Origin: Blastopirellula marina DSM 3645
GTDB lineage: Bacteria; Planctomycetota; Planctomycetia; Pirellulales; Pirellulaceae
Assembly: GCF_000153105.1 (NCBI RefSeq)
Contig: NZ_AANZ01000002.1
Location: 310,001-374,000 of the forward strand
DNA: 64,000 nucleotides
Direction: 5' to 3'
The position numbers and the translations under genes are program-made. The notes beneath the pieces are model-generated. The model was given only the letters and a program-made list of their open reading frames with translations. It searched no databases and was not told the origin of the DNA. This document shows, in pieces, positions 6,887 through 18,517 of this stretch. The stretch's first letter is position 1. Each line of letters opens with the position of its first letter.

Positions 6887-8377
6887 ATGAGCTTCTTCAA
6901 TATCGCCGGCATCCTCGTGGCCCTCGCAGCGGCCTTCGCGTTCATCAACCACAAACTGCTCAAGCTGCCGACGACGGTAGGCCTGATGCTGCTAGCCATG
7001 GTGCACGCAGTCGTCCTGCTGCTGATTGATTGGATCGTACCGGAGGCGGGCGCGCTCTCCGCAGCCGCGACGCTCATCGGCTCGATCGACTTCGACCAGA
7101 CGCTGATGCAGGGCATGCTCGGCTACCTGCTCTTTGCCGGGGCGTTGCATGTCAACCTCAACGACCTCAAAAAACAAGCTCCGGCCATCGCTCTGCTCGC
7201 GACCATCGGCGTCCTCGCCACGACGTTCATCGTCGGCGGGCTCACCTACGTCATCACCGGCTGGCTCGGCATCGAGATCCGCTTCATTTACTGCCTGATC
7301 TTTGGCTCAATCGTCGCGCCAACCGACCCGATCGCGGTTTTGGGGATCGTCAAGAGCCTTGGCGCACCCAAGCCGCTGGAGACCAAGATCGCAGGCGAGT
7401 CGCTGTTTAACGATGGCGTGGGCGTGGTCGTGTTTATCGCACTCATGGGGATCGCGGGGCTGGGTGAGCATGGCGAGTCGCATGAAGACTTCGAGAAGAA
7501 AGAGGAGTTCAATCGCGTCGTTGAACTAAACGAAGAAGATTCCGGCAAACGACCCAACGTCGATGGCGATCCACCCACCGTCATGCTTGACGCAACAATG
7601 GATGCGGCACGGCTCGAACGCGAACATACGCACGATGTTCAAGAACACATCGAGAAGACAGAGACGACAGCAATGGATGTCGCCAAGCTCTTCGCCCTCG
7701 AAGCCGGCGGCGGGCTTGCCCTGGGCTTTGTGCTGGGGCTGGTCGCGTTCTTTCTGTTGCGATCCATTGATCACTACGCGACGGAGATTTTGCTTTCGCT
7801 GGCAGTGGTGACCGGCGGGTATGCCCTCGCGATGAAGCTGCACCTGTCTGGGCCATTGGCAATGGTGGTCGCGGGGTTGATCCTGGGAAACCATGGCCGA
7901 ACGCTGGCGATGTCCGACAGAACGCGCGAGCACCTGGACACGTTCTGGGAATTGGTGGACGAACTGCTGAACGCGGTGCTGTTTGTGCTGATCGGGCTGG
8001 AGGTCTTGGTGCTCTCGTTCAAGGTGCAGTATCTGCTGGCCGGGGCCCTGGCGATCCCGGCTGCGCTGCTGGCGCGGTTCCTGTCCGTCGGCGCCGTGGT
8101 GACCGCCTTGAAGAAGGTGACCAACCGAGAATTCACGCCGCACTCGATCAAGGTCATGACCTGGGGCGGCCTGCGCGGCGGGATCAGTGTGGCGCTCGCG
8201 CTATCGCTCCAGGAAGAGATCCACGCCCAGCAATCTCAGTACGACAACGTCGGCGAACTCATCCTGACCATGACCTACGTCGTCGTCGCCTTCTCGATCC
8301 TCGTCGGCGGGTTGACCATGGGACCGATGCTGCGCCGACTGGGTCTCGCGGGGCAAGCCAAAGTAGATGCCCACTAA
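6887..8377 (+). CDS. Sodium/proton antiporter, CPA1 (NhaP-type)
   Basis: The product has 496 residues and about twelve hydrophobic helices. [15 protein letters not shown] (T-D-P in the unwound helix) and [13 protein letters not shown] (the N-D ion-site pair) are the CPA1 core motifs, and [16 protein letters not shown] is the typical later helix. It exchanges Na+ or K+ for protons across the inner membrane. A hydrophilic insertion of about 70 residues with many acidic and basic residues sits between the ND helix and the next one, longer than usual. A GTG at 6881 is possible, but ATG 6887 is preceded by AAAGGTGG. No co-directional neighbour. Confidence 0.88.
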   Translation: MSFFNIAGILVALAAAFAFINHKLLKLPTTVGLMLLAMVHAVVLLLIDWIVPEAGALSAAATLIGSIDFDQTLMQGMLGYLLFAGALHVNLNDLKKQAPAIALLATIGVLATTFIVGGLTYVITGWLGIEIRFIYCLIFGSIVAPTDPIAVLGIVKSLGAPKPLETKIAGESLFNDGVGVVVFIALMGIAGLGEHGESHEDFEKKEEFNRVVELNEEDSGKRPNVDGDPPTVMLDATMDAARLEREHTHDVQEHIEKTETTAMDVAKLFALEAGGGLALGFVLGLVAFFLLRSIDHYATEILLSLAVVTGGYALAMKLHLSGPLAMVVAGLILGNHGRTLAMSDRTREHLDTFWELVDELLNAVLFVLIGLEVLVLSFKVQYLLAGALAIPAALLARFLSVGAVVTALKKVTNREFTPHSIKVMTWGGLRGGISVALALSLQEEIHAQQSQYDNVGELILTMTYVVVAFSILVGGLTMGPMLRRLGLAGQAKVDAH

Positions 8378-8518
8378 CGACTGATAACGAACGCGTCTAA
8401 ATGGAAGCCGAAGTACGGCCAGCCCTGCATCTGGCCAGGCGTATCTCGGTAGAGTTCGCCTTCCCTGACGAACAGCTGAAAGACGTTGCCCCGCTAAACG
8501 TCCCGCAGAAGTTGAGTA

Positions 8519-8538
8519 AGGTGCGTCAAGACGCACCT
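8519..8538. repeat. Perfect 9-bp palindrome in the 8378-8784 gap
   Basis: Arms AGGTGCGTC and GACGCACCT are separated by AA. They lie in a roughly 400-base stretch between the antiporter and lpxD in which I see no gene. It lacks a T-run on either side, so it is not an obvious terminator. An operator or small dispersed repeat is possible. Confidence 0.45.
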
Positions 8539-8784
8539 GGAACTTGCTCCATCAGCTGCCAACCTATCCCGCGTGGCGACACAAGGGATCACAGCGATTG
8601 CGTCGCTACGGTTGGTTATTTGGCAGCCTGGTTTGGCAGGGCTGCGTGCGTCTTGAGGCCCCCTACTTCACTGGGCAGCTGCTAGCACGCACCGTCGATC
8701 GGGCTTGGAAGTTTGGGGCTTGATCCGTTACATTACCCTGCTATCAACTTTGGCTTCACAGCTCTCGCGAAAGAAAGCAACGCA

Positions 8785-9831
8785 ATGGGTGTCACACTCG
8801 GCCAACTGGCATCTCTGGTCGAAGGGACGCTGCACGGCGACGCACAGTTAGAAATCAGCGGCGCGTCGATTATTCGCGACTCCCAGCCAGGCGAAATCAC
8901 CCTGGCCGATCATCCTAAACTGGCGAAAGATCTGGCGCGCTGCAGCGCCGCCGCCGTCCTCGCGTCTGGCGAATTCGCGCCGGCCGACATGCCGGTGATC
9001 GTGGTCGCGAACGTGCATGACGCGTTCGCCAAGATCGTCGCGCAATTTCGTCCCAACCTTGCCCAACACAAACCCGGCGTGCATCCCTCGGCCGTCGTCG
9101 CCGACAGCGCGGTGATCGCTGCTGACGCGTCGATCGGACCGTTGGTCGTGATCGGCGAAGGGGTCAGCATTCAGTCCGGGGTCGTCATTCAAAGCGGCGC
9201 GCAGATCGGCGCCGGCAGCGTGATCGGCGCCGGTACTTTTCTGTTTCCCGGCGTCGTCTTGTACGAGAACACCATTGTCGGCGCCAACTGCATCTTGCAT
9301 GCTTCGTGCGTGCTGGGCGCCTTTGGATTTGGCTATGACTCTGCGAGCGGCAAGCATTTGCTCTCCTCGCAACTGGGGAACGTGGTGATCGGCGATTTTG
9401 TCGAGATCGGCGCCGCGACGACGATTGACCGCGGCACCTATGGCCCGACGGTGATCGGCGACGGGACCAAGATCGACAATCAAGTGATGATCGCCCACAA
9501 CTGCCGGATTGGTCGTCACAATTTGATCTGCTCGCAGGTCGGCGTCGCCGGCAGCAGCACCACCGGCGATTACGTCGTGATGGCGGGTCAGGTCGGCGTG
9601 CGAGATCATGTCCACATCGCCGATGGAGCGATTATCGGCGCCAAAGCCGGCGTCGCCTCCGATATCGGCGCCGGACTCAACGTCATCGGTTCGCCGGCGA
9701 TCCCGGCGAAGGACAAAAAGCTGGAAGTTGCGCTGCTTAGCAAGTTGCCCGAGATGCGAAAGCAAATCAAGGCGCTGCTCGCGCGTGTCGCCGAATTAGA
9801 GAAGGAAGACGAGCTGAGAAAAACGGCTTAA
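8785..9831 (+). CDS. lpxD: UDP-3-O-acylglucosamine N-acyltransferase LpxD
   Basis: The product has 348 residues. It adds the second 3-hydroxyacyl chain in lipid A synthesis, taking acyl-ACP and UDP-3-O-acylglucosamine, in the cytosol. The N-terminal uridine-binding domain (about 1-95) is followed by left-handed beta-helix hexapeptide repeats (about 98-320: VIGEGVSIQSGVVIQSGAQI and onward). The catalytic histidine lies in MIAHNCRIG (H238, matching H239 of E. coli LpxD). A C-terminal helix follows (LPEMRKQIKALLARVAELE). I chose ATG 8785 (MGVTLGQLA), which aligns with family starts; a longer frame adds 24 unlikely residues. It is 22 bases upstream of lpxI, so probably co-transcribed. Confidence 0.93.
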   Translation: MGVTLGQLASLVEGTLHGDAQLEISGASIIRDSQPGEITLADHPKLAKDLARCSAAAVLASGEFAPADMPVIVVANVHDAFAKIVAQFRPNLAQHKPGVHPSAVVADSAVIAADASIGPLVVIGEGVSIQSGVVIQSGAQIGAGSVIGAGTFLFPGVVLYENTIVGANCILHASCVLGAFGFGYDSASGKHLLSSQLGNVVIGDFVEIGAATTIDRGTYGPTVIGDGTKIDNQVMIAHNCRIGRHNLICSQVGVAGSSTTGDYVVMAGQVGVRDHVHIADGAIIGAKAGVASDIGAGLNVIGSPAIPAKDKKLEVALLSKLPEMRKQIKALLARVAELEKEDELRKTA

Positions 9832-9853
9832 CGTCTTCGAGGGCACGGATGCG

Positions 9854-10759
9854 ATGAATTCAGACGCAACAGACCACCTACCGCCGTTCGGCCTGCTGGC
9901 CGGCTGGGGTCAATTGCCAATTGAAATGGCCACCGCGCTGCAGCGCCACGGCTACGCCGTGCATGCGCTGTTGATCAAAGGGCACGCCGATCCGATCCTG
10001 GCCGAAATCTCCGCTACGCACGAGTGGGTCGGGCTCGGACAAATCGGCAAGTGCGTCCGCTTCTTTCATCGTCACCAGGTGACGACCGCGACGATGGTCG
10101 GCAAGGTTCACAAAGTGCGGATCTTGGACCGCGGCGCGCTCTGGAATCATTTCCCCGATTGGTACGGCGCCCGCGTTATCGCTCCCTTTATTTTGGGCAA
10201 GAAAGATCGCAAAGACGACACCATCCTGAGCGGCATCTGCCGCGCGTTTTCAAATAAAGGAATCGAGTTTGTGCCTGCGACCGACTATGCTCCTGACCTG
10301 CTGGTAAAGTTTGGACAACTCGCCGGCAAACCGCTCAGCAAAAAACAGCTCAGCGACGTTCAATACGGCTGGGATCTGGCCAAAGCGATCGGCCTGTTCG
10401 ACACCGGCCAAAGCGTCGCGATCAAAGCGCAAATGGCGCTGGCGCTCGAAGCGGTCGAAGGGACCGACGAGTGCATTCGCCGCGCCGGGCAGCTTTGTCG
10501 CTCCGGCGGGTTCACCATCGTCAAAGTCGCCAAGCCGCAGCAAGACATGCGGTTCGACGTGCCGACCATCGGCGTCGGCACGATCGAAACGATGGCCGAG
10601 TCGGGCGCCGTCACGCTGGTGATCGAAGCCGACAAGACGATCATTGTCGACGAGCCCGCGGTGATCGCGCTGGCCAACAAGCTGGGCATCACCATCCTGG
10701 CCGCTACCGGAGATCGATTGGGCGAAGTCCTGAGCGACGACGAAACCGCCGCAGCTTAA
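9854..10759 (+). CDS. lpxI: UDP-2,3-diacylglucosamine pyrophosphatase LpxI (DUF1009)
   Basis: The product has 301 residues, the length of LpxI. It hydrolyses UDP-2,3-diacylglucosamine to lipid X and UMP, the step done by LpxH in enterics. The family signature is clear: an N-terminal FGLLAGWGQLPIEMA, then LGQIGKCVRFFHRHQV and MVGKVHK, then a C-terminal domain with GWDLAKAIGLFDTGQSVAIK, ALEAVEGTDECIRRAG and the FDVPTIGVGTIETM block. No signal peptide; peripheral on the cytosolic face. It sits directly after lpxD, which supports the lipid A assignment. Confidence 0.92.
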   Translation: MNSDATDHLPPFGLLAGWGQLPIEMATALQRHGYAVHALLIKGHADPILAEISATHEWVGLGQIGKCVRFFHRHQVTTATMVGKVHKVRILDRGALWNHFPDWYGARVIAPFILGKKDRKDDTILSGICRAFSNKGIEFVPATDYAPDLLVKFGQLAGKPLSKKQLSDVQYGWDLAKAIGLFDTGQSVAIKAQMALALEAVEGTDECIRRAGQLCRSGGFTIVKVAKPQQDMRFDVPTIGVGTIETMAESGAVTLVIEADKTIIVDEPAVIALANKLGITILAATGDRLGEVLSDDETAAA

Positions 10760-10798
10760 AAGGATCTTGCTCTTGCCGCCCAACTGTTTGCGGCGATT

Positions 10799-11071
10799 TT
10801 CTCTTCGTATGCCGTTGCGCTATTTGCCTGGTTGGCCGCGATAGCTCCGCTATCGGGGCGGCGCAGCCGTCGGAGGAATTTGTTCCCCGTCGGTTGTACG
10901 TGGTATTTTCGCCATTTCAAACGGTGGAGTGACCACCGCAGTAAGGCCAGCTATGGCCCGCTGCATCTTGCCGACTTCGTCGGCCCAGATAGCGGAGCTA
11001 TCCGGGCTAACCGAACGTTGTTTATGTCAAATAGCGCAACTTCAAAACTTGCGCTTTGGGCTACGAAGAAC
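10799..11071. mobile_element. MITE-like element with inverted ends
   Basis: The left end (TCTTCGTATGCCGTTGCGCTATTTG, given here as positions 10801-10825) is mirrored at the right end, where CAAATAGCGCAACTTC (11028-11043) and GGGCTACGAAGA (11058-11069) read as its reverse complement. Inside each end lies the palindrome GATAGCTCCGCTATC / GATAGCGGAGCTATC (10840-10854, 10988-11002), also in inverted order. The element fills the whole gap between lpxI and the propeller gene. Related ends occur at 57597-57836, and the 33-base block 10971-11003 recurs at 49981-50013. Confidence 0.6.
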
Positions 11072-11077
11072 ATCTCC

Positions 11078-12397
11078 TTACGGCGTGATGCAGTAGAGCT
11101 TTGGGCCGGTGCGGATCAACAACTTGCCGGGGACGGCGGCGTAGCCGTAGAGCACGGGGCCTGACGACATCGAGGGAGGGCCGCGACGTTCGCCTTCTGC
11201 TCCTTCGGCCGCTTCTGGAGCCGGCGCTGCGGCTTCTTCATCCCACAGCGTATTCTCGGCCAGCACTTCCCACTTGGGGCCTGCTTTGACGACGGTCGTC
11301 AAACCCTCTTTGCCAAAGAAGTAAACGCGATCGCCGACGCCTAGCGAAGTCGCCCAGCACGATTGTCCCAGACGTTCGGTAAACAGCGTTTCGCCCGACT
11401 CGGCATCGACGCCAAAGACGACGCCGCTTTTGTTGACCCAGTAAGCGACCCCTTGGTGAACGATCGGCGTGCTGAATGATGACGACGCTTTCTCATTGCG
11501 CCACAGGACTTCGGCCGTGGGACCGGCGTCCGACTCACGCACGCGAACCGCCATGTTCGAGCGTTTTGCGCCGCCGCCGCTCTCTTCGCCGCGACCGGCC
11601 GATGCGCCCACCAAAAACAACCCGTCGCCGTACGGCATCGGCGTGTTGGTGGTGTTGCCGCCGAGATCGCCGATCGACCAAAGTTGCTTGCCGCTATCGA
11701 CGTCGTATCCATCGACCGTGCCGCTGCTGCTGATAACAATCTGCGGGCCGCCAGGCGTCTTGATAACGCGGGGCGAACTCCAGCTGATTTTGCTCTCGCG
11801 ATCGGTTTTCCAAATCGCTTCGCCGGTCTTCTTGTCGAGCGCGACCAGGTAGGAAGGCCCGTCGTTTTCGACTAGCAACACGACTGCGTTGTCGGTCAGA
11901 GCGGGAGAAGCGCCGAGCCCGTGGTTCGATTTCATCTCGCCATACTCGGCGATCAGCGATTTGCTCCACAGCTGTTCGCCGTCGTGCGAGAGCGCGATGA
12001 TGTCGCCGCTTTCAAAAAAAGCGTAAACGCCCAGCTGATCGACCGTCGGCGTCGGCGCGGCGCGGCTGACATAGGTGCTGCTTTTGATCGGCAACGATGA
12101 CTTGAAGTCTTTGCGCCACAGGGCTGCGCCATCGGCCAGATTCCAGCAGGTGACGATGTTCGTCTCTTTGTTGGGACCATCGATCGACGTGATGTAGACC
12201 TTGCCGTTCCAGACGATCGGACTCGATTGTCCATACCCGGGCAAGTCGCTCGTCCAGGCAATGTTGCTCTCGGGCGACCACTTCAGCGGCAACGCCTCGG
12301 CCGCTGGAGGTTGGACGCCGGCGCCTTGGAAAGCGGGCCAATTGTCGCTGCCGGCCGCCAGCGCCGTCAGCAGGATCAGGCAAGATGCCGCGTGCAT
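11078..12397 (-). CDS. Secreted PQQ-type beta-propeller protein
   Basis: The product has 439 residues and a signal peptide of about 15-17 residues (MHAASCLILLTALAAGS). Repeated blades carry G-K/E-x-x-W motifs: ADGAALWRKDF, HDGEQLWSKSL, KTGEAIWKTDR, DSGKQLWSIGD and ESGETLFTERL. This is the PQQ_2-like eight-blade propeller common in planctomycetes, often without the cofactor. It is likely periplasmic or exported and may bind a ligand or partner. No dehydrogenase active-site segment is evident. A low-complexity AAAPAPEAAEGAEGE insert lies near residue 395. It is about 100 bases upstream of the stop-side of the DUF3386-like gene on the same strand. Confidence 0.85.
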   Translation of the reverse strand: MHAASCLILLTALAAGSDNWPAFQGAGVQPPAAEALPLKWSPESNIAWTSDLPGYGQSSPIVWNGKVYITSIDGPNKETNIVTCWNLADGAALWRKDFKSSLPIKSSTYVSRAAPTPTVDQLGVYAFFESGDIIALSHDGEQLWSKSLIAEYGEMKSNHGLGASPALTDNAVVLLVENDGPSYLVALDKKTGEAIWKTDRESKISWSSPRVIKTPGGPQIVISSSGTVDGYDVDSGKQLWSIGDLGGNTTNTPMPYGDGLFLVGASAGRGEESGGGAKRSNMAVRVRESDAGPTAEVLWRNEKASSSFSTPIVHQGVAYWVNKSGVVFGVDAESGETLFTERLGQSCWATSLGVGDRVYFFGKEGLTTVVKAGPKWEVLAENTLWDEEAAAPAPEAAEGAEGERRGPPSMSSGPVLYGYAAVPGKLLIRTGPKLYCITP

Positions 12398-12490
12398 ATC
12401 GTCTCTCGCAGATAGAAGGAAAATCGATTTTAGGGGGAGCCCGCCGTCACGTTTGAAATGCCTGGGGAGAAAGCCAACAGACGATTCAGT

Positions 12491-13192
12491 TTACTTTGTT
12501 TTCAGCTGCAGATTGTTAAATTCGACACGCACGACTTTGCGTTCTCCGCTATCGGAGGTCCGAATCGCGGTGTGACTGACCGGCAAATCCCAATCGCCGA
12601 CCCGTTTCCAACGATTCTCAACCGTGCCGCTGGCGGTGAGATTACCGTCGGCGTCCCAGTTGCTGATGGTGAAGACCTGCGGCAGATACTTACCTTCTGG
12701 ATTGCGATAGACGCTCACCACGGTGATGGTGAAAGATCCGCTGGGAGAGCGGCGAATCACCTCGTGAATCACGCCGTCTTTGACCCGCGACTGACTGGCC
12801 ATCGCGCCGCCGCTTTGCGAGATCAGCTGACCGAGCGCGGTGCCGGGATCTTTGAGATCAAAAGTCGCTTCTTCCGTTAATTCGTTCGTTTCGTCCCGAA
12901 AACGATGCGCGATCAGCGAATCGAGCGCTCGGCCGACGACGCGATCTTCGGTCAGCGAAATGCCGGTGATCTTCGTTTCGCCATCGGCGGCGACGTCGAT
13001 CGCGCCTTGCTCTCTCTTTCCATCCAGCGAGACGACCAGGTCGGCGGTGAAGCCGGGAATCCCGTTCCAGATAATCCGGGAGTCCCGCGCTGCGGCCAGC
13101 ATTTGAGCGGCGGAAGTTTCGGTGGCGGTCGTTTCGGCCGCAGCCAGCGGAGCGGCGAACAGAAGCAGTAAACAGCTAATACGGCCAATCAT
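12491..13192 (-). CDS. DUF3386-like exported protein
   Basis: The product has 233 residues with a signal peptide (MIGRISCLLLLFAAPLAAAE). The mature part begins with AARDSRIIWNGIPGFTADLVVSLDGKREQGAIDV, matching the pattern of DUF3386 proteins of cyanobacteria and planctomycetes, with W-x-G-I-P-G-F then a strand and D-G. A beta-rich body ends NRWKRVGDWDLPVSHTAIRTS. Function of the family is unknown. The next gene downstream on the same strand is the propeller at 11078 (about 93 bases), so the pair may be co-transcribed. The family name is from memory; the signal peptide and fold outline are seen. Confidence 0.7.
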   Translation of the reverse strand: MIGRISCLLLLFAAPLAAAETTATETSAAQMLAAARDSRIIWNGIPGFTADLVVSLDGKREQGAIDVAADGETKITGISLTEDRVVGRALDSLIAHRFRDETNELTEEATFDLKDPGTALGQLISQSGGAMASQSRVKDGVIHEVIRRSPSGSFTITVVSVYRNPEGKYLPQVFTISNWDADGNLTASGTVENRWKRVGDWDLPVSHTAIRTSDSGERKVVRVEFNNLQLKTK

Positions 13193-13604
13193 CAGAAGAC
13201 CCTTTCCAGGAAAAACGCGCAGGTAAGACGCGGCGTCAAAGCGTGGCTGGCGAGGGTTTCGGCTGGCGGGCTGGCTAACGCAGAAAAAGTGAGATCGATT
13301 CTCGATAGGCTATCTGGGGCAACCGCAGTGAGCAAGCGGCCGCGGCAAGAAGTTGCAGATTTCGCTCAATTCCTCTCAAAAACCACCCCATTCAGGGTTG
13401 ATTTCTTAATCGAGCCAATTGACGCCGCCAGGGGAGCTGATAAGCTAGACGAGTGAGATTTGATCTCAATAAGCCCTCGCCAGCATATATTCTCGCCAGC
13501 CCGGCCGCTCTTTCTCACAACGATCTGTTCCCCCTGCATTCTACGATCTGATCCAATAAGGATTAGTCGCCGTGCCCACACCTTTTTGGCGAAGGAAACC
13601 TTGC
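13193..13604. other. Divergent intergenic region
   Basis: About 410 bases between the divergently transcribed DUF3386-like and kelch genes. It must hold promoters for both. I see no confident -35/-10 pair, riboswitch or repeat. A fair Shine-Dalgarno (GAAGGAAACC, 13591-13600) precedes the kelch start. Confidence 0.4.
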
Positions 13605-15221
13605 ATGTTGCGTAAACTGACGAGCGCGCTGACCGCGTCGCTACTGATCTTGGCGATCGTCGCGCCGGCTCGCGCCCACTTTTTGTGGTTGGTCGAAAGC
13701 GAGAGCCCGAAACAGCTGAATCTCTATTTCTCGGAAGGTCCCTACGCCGATGAGCCGGCGATCTTGAAGCGGGTCGCCGATGCCGTCGCGTTTCGTCTGA
13801 CCGACGACAAAGAGCCGCAAGAGATCAAGTTCACGCTGGCCAATGACGAGCTGACCTCCGCCGAGCTGAAAGGGCGCGGCGATTCGCTCTATGTTTTGAC
13901 CCGCTCGCTGGGCGTGATGGATCGCGGCGGCGAAAAGTTTCTGCTGCAGTACAATGCCAAGACCGGTCCGACGCTGGGCAAATCGGCCTGGAAGCTCGAC
14001 GCTTCGAAGCACGTTTCGCTCGACGTCGTTCCTTCGATCCAGGATGATCAAGCGGTCGTCACCGCGACGTTCGCCGGCAAACCGGCCGCCGCCGCCCAGG
14101 TGGTTGTTGAAGGTCCGGAAGGAAAAGTCGAAGCCGAGACCGACGCTCAAGGAGTCGCGAAGTTCGCCATCGGCAAAGCCGGCGTCTACGCGGTTCGCGT
14201 TCGCTACATCGAAAAGAAGGCGGGCCAGTCGGGCGACGACAAGTATGATACGGTCCGTCACTACACCACGTTAACGTTGCCTGTCGTGCCTAAACTCAAC
14301 GAGTCCGTCAGCGCCTTCTCCGATCTGCCCGAAGCGGTCACCAGCTTTGGCGCCGCGGTTGTCGGCGATAGCCTGTACGTCTACGGCGGTCACACCGGCG
14401 ACGCGCATCATTACTACTACGAAGCGCAAAACGGCTCGCTGCAGCGTTTGTCGTTGAAGAAAGAAGCCAAGTGGGAAACGGTCGCCGAAGGCCCGAAACT
14501 GCAAGGTCTGGCGATGGTCGCCAACGGCGACAAGCTGTATCGCTTGGGGGGCTTCACGGCGATGAACAAGAAAGACGAAGAAGGTCGCAATCTGGTTTCG
14601 CAAGCCGACGCCGCCGTCTTCGATCTGAAAACGGGAGAGTGGTCCGATCTGCCGAAACTGCCGGAGCCCCGTTCTTCGTTCGACGCCGCGGTCCTGGGCA
14701 ATACGATCTATGTGATCGGCGGCTGGGCGCTGAACGGCGAGGACAACGACTCGACTTGGCACAAAACGGCCTATTCGCTCGATCTGAGCCAGGAAAACGC
14801 CGAATGGACCGCACTCGCGGAACCGCCGTTCCAACGCCGTGCGTTGTCGGTCGGCGTGCAAAATGGCAAGCTTTACGCGATCGGCGGCATGCAAGAAGAA
14901 GGCGGACCGACGACGCGCGTCGACGTCTATGATCCGCAGACCAAAACCTGGAGCGAAGGACCTTCACTGCCCGGCGGCGGCATGGACGGCTTCGGCACGT
15001 CGGCCTTTCCCGTCGACGGCAAGCTGTACGCCAGCACGATGAGCGGTCGGTTGGTTCGCCTGGCCGCTGACGGCAAGTCGTGGGAGACGGTCGGCGGCTT
15101 GACCAACGAGCGCTTCTTCCATCGGATGCTGCCGATTAGCGACGATCAACTCATCTTCGTCGGCGGCGCCAGCATGAGCGTGGGTAAGTTCAGCGAAGTG
15201 GATGTGGTGAACCTGAAGTAA
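13605..15221 (+). CDS. Secreted DUF4198-like / kelch-repeat fusion protein
   Basis: The product has 538 residues. A signal peptide (about 1-24, ending ARA) is followed by HFLWLVES, an N-terminal DUF4198-like domain of the type that begins A-H-F at the cleavage site, then an Ig-like segment with AKFAIGKAGVYAVRVRY (about 175-210). From about 235 to the end run kelch blades (LYVYGGH, LYRLGGF, IYVIGGWAL, LYAIGGM, LIFVGGA), making a six-blade propeller. The function is unknown, perhaps metal or sugar binding outside the cytoplasm. ATG 13605 is preferred over GTG 13572 because it has GAAGGAAA upstream and starts the signal peptide. A terminator follows. Confidence 0.85.
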   Translation: MLRKLTSALTASLLILAIVAPARAHFLWLVESESPKQLNLYFSEGPYADEPAILKRVADAVAFRLTDDKEPQEIKFTLANDELTSAELKGRGDSLYVLTRSLGVMDRGGEKFLLQYNAKTGPTLGKSAWKLDASKHVSLDVVPSIQDDQAVVTATFAGKPAAAAQVVVEGPEGKVEAETDAQGVAKFAIGKAGVYAVRVRYIEKKAGQSGDDKYDTVRHYTTLTLPVVPKLNESVSAFSDLPEAVTSFGAAVVGDSLYVYGGHTGDAHHYYYEAQNGSLQRLSLKKEAKWETVAEGPKLQGLAMVANGDKLYRLGGFTAMNKKDEEGRNLVSQADAAVFDLKTGEWSDLPKLPEPRSSFDAAVLGNTIYVIGGWALNGEDNDSTWHKTAYSLDLSQENAEWTALAEPPFQRRALSVGVQNGKLYAIGGMQEEGGPTTRVDVYDPQTKTWSEGPSLPGGGMDGFGTSAFPVDGKLYASTMSGRLVRLAADGKSWETVGGLTNERFFHRMLPISDDQLIFVGGASMSVGKFSEVDVVNLK

Positions 15222-15250
15222 TTCAGTCCCCACAAACGCCAAGAAATGCG

Positions 15251-15283
15251 AAACGCGAGCCTGATCGGGCTCGCGTTTTTTTA
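15251..15283 (+). terminator. Rho-independent terminator after the kelch gene
   Basis: A stem AACGCGAGCC / GGGCTCGCGTT with a TGAT-C loop is followed by seven T residues. It lies 30 bases after the kelch stop and, on the other strand, shortly after the uvrA stop, where its T-run is poorer. Confidence 0.85.
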
Positions 15284-15304
15284 TGCGGTTCTTGGCGCCA
15301 TGCT

Positions 15305-18184
<2,880 letters not shown>

Positions 18185-18517
18185 GTCAGCTTTCGAGAAG
18201 AGAGGCGAGAACCGCCCTAACGGCGATTAAAGTGCGGTTACGAATCTTTTCAGCCTAACACGGCGAGGCCGATCCTACAATCAGCGGCGACCGAAAAGCA
18301 GTCCCACAGAGGGGGCAATCGCTGCACGAGACAAATGCGTCGACCAACTTTGGCGTTTCTTTGCTGAATTCAGTTCGGCTCTTTCCGGCTCGCGCAAATT
18401 CGCTGAAAAGAGGCTTCAATTTCGGTTGTGAATGCGGCTAACATTGGGGACAATGGAGTTCCTCACCAAGTTGCTCTCCTACCTTAGGCCCGCCTGCTCA
18501 TTTTCTGGTGCATTGGA
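18185..18517. other. Divergent intergenic region, uvrA / DUF1549 gene
   Basis: About 330 bases. Both flanking genes start here, so promoters are expected. I see no gene, repeat or hairpin that I can defend. Confidence 0.4.

Noticed and set aside
8401-8685. A 94-codon plus-strand frame upstream of lpxD
   Set aside because: It spans the 9-bp palindrome, has low-quality composition with no recognisable fold, and no ribosome-binding site. I treat the region as non-coding.
8848-9765. A 305-codon minus-strand frame opposite lpxD
   Set aside because: D/R/H-rich, arising from the hexapeptide-repeat codons of lpxD. Shadow.
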